In this document: positions 62,841 through 64,000 of the stretch, piece after piece | How the letters are laid out: every line of letters begins with the position of its first letter | Position numbering within the stretch: position 1 is the stretch's first letter | Source: Hyalella azteca | Lineage: Eukaryota > Arthropoda > Malacostraca > Amphipoda > Hyalellidae | Reading direction: 5' to 3' | Assembly (NCBI RefSeq): GCF_000764305.2 | Contig: NW_025940754.1 | Location: 344,207 to 408,206, forward strand | DNA: 64,000 bases | Program-made: the position numbers and the translations under genes | The notes under the pieces: generated by a model | What the model saw: only the letters and a program-made list of their open reading frames with translations | What the model was told of the DNA's origin: nothing | The model's database searches: none

Positions 62841-64000
62841 ACACAATATTTAATATATGAAGCATAGTATAATAATTATACGATAAGAAATAAGAATTTT
62901 TGGTGACTATTTATTACTAAAAATTCCAATATTCAAGGAGGTAGTGCAGACCAGGACTGTAGGGCGGGTTTTTCAAATAACATCCAGGCCCCCTTAGCCA
63001 GGACTGATAAGTATTGCCAATCCTAGAACTGCACAATGTCTCCAGTCATGGCTTGGAAAATAAATATATTCCATGCAGACTACTCATGCACAACGGTGCA
63101 CCCCAATTTCAAATATTGGGCAAAAGTTTACTAAAATTGTGAGCAAAAGCAATCATTTCACGGAGATTTTTAATCTTAAAAATTGCAGCTGAAAATGGGC
63201 TGCTTCTCTTAATTTTTTACTGAAGAAATTAAAAATTGGTAGAAGGCCATCTATAGGAGCAGCTGAAATAGGCCACATTCACAGGCATTCTTTACTTTCT
63301 TCTCTAATTCAAGAATGGATTATGCCAAATTTTCCAGTAAGGTCTGCATTTGGTCTTGCAGGTTGCAGCAAGCCCTAAGTGGAAAAAACGCGACATCAGA
63401 TGGATTAGTTCGCCTGTTAATGAATTCCGTAGAGGGCTTAGGCTGCGAAAAATTGGCACTAATTCCGCAAGATGCACAAAATTGATAATGAATTCAAGAC
63501 GAATTCCGCAGCGCAATCAGCAAAGCGAAATCCGCGCGAAATTCGAAGCCAAGAAGAAAATACGGAAGCCAGACGCACGATCGAACAGAAGCTACTAGAC
63601 CAGGAGCAACGTTCATGTTCGTCGACCCACTCAACCGTCGTATTGCTCGAGAAGCAAATATGACGTGAACGCAAGCATGAACGCGATGTACGAATACCGC
63701 CCTTCGGCTTACCAACACCAAGTACGAGAGTAATGAGACAACTAAGCAAGTCAGCAACCCTGAAGTTGATGATCTGCTAATGTGCGGGTGGGCAGTGTAC
63801 TCTATTACTGTTGTGGGGTTGCCTTCATGATATAACACATCTCTGAATTGTTCGAGCACCGTAACCAATGTTGAGTCGAACTGGTTTTCATTCCTTTGCA
63901 ACTAAATAATGTATGTTTGATATAATGTATTTTTCTATAGTAAATAGGAGTGGGAACTTTGGTGAGGCTCTCAATTGAAGACATGGAACGTTACTCATTA
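62841..64000. other. No gene recognised; GC-richer patch near 63.35-63.75 kb
   Basis: Several frames overlap on both strands at 63304-63901. The longest minus frame (63494-63901) begins at TTG, not ATG, and no frame shows a known domain. The patch could be a 5' exon or promoter of the upstream gene or of a gene beyond the window; the sequence alone does not decide. Confidence 0.35.

Noticed and set aside
63494..63901. 135-codon minus-strand frame upstream of the gene
   Set aside because: It begins at TTG, not ATG. Frames on the opposite strand are also open and no known domain is seen.

Overview
The window is AT-rich animal nuclear DNA, probably from an arthropod or another invertebrate. It is gene-poor, its one clear gene is split by GT-AG introns, and the identifiable mobile elements (a CR1/L2-like LINE, a maT-type mariner, short palindromic elements) are animal types. 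There are no operons, ribosome binding sites or dense ORFs. Most open frames are chance frames or frames held open by tandem arrays whose period is a multiple of three. The species cannot be named from the sequence.

Layout. 1-2.9 kb: a dispersed hairpin-ended repeat, then a frameshifted LINE endonuclease fragment. It is cut at 2876 by a 38-bp Nextera mate-pair junction adapter followed by NNNN, so the join to the next segment is an assembly artefact. 2.92-4.14 kb: a 16-bp minisatellite. 5-17 kb: many degenerate tandem arrays (periods about 22-58 bp), a second copy of the dispersed repeat, and a 43-bp palindrome flanked by a perfect 8-bp direct repeat. 17.8-19.1 kb: a complete but dead Tc1/mariner element (DD37D, maT-type) with 30-bp inverted repeats and TA target duplication. 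22.3-23.5 kb: a 21-bp array and a 40-bp array. 29.7 and 33.1 kb: two copies of a short inverted-repeat element. 38 kb: third copy of the dispersed repeat. 42.8-49 kb: 34-bp, 21-bp and 21-bp arrays. 57.2 kb: two strong hairpins. 60.2-62.2 kb: the only well-supported protein-coding gene.

That gene is on the minus strand, with three coding exons (62196-62040, 61786-61451, 60621-60425). Phases match at both junctions and give 229 residues: signal peptide, Ser/Thr/Asn-rich ectodomain with seven N-glycosylation sequons, one membrane span and an acidic cytoplasmic tail. It resembles the FAM174 (DUF1180) family. Its last codons and stop codon are the first unit of a tandem array that continues into the 3' flank. 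A one-unit copy of the dispersed repeat lies in its second intron.

The most interesting signal is the dispersed repeat (four copies). It has an 11-bp inverted repeat, a palindrome just outside the 3' copy of it, and a core of about 170 bp present one, two, two or three times. This architecture fits non-autonomous Helentron (HINE/DINE-like) elements.
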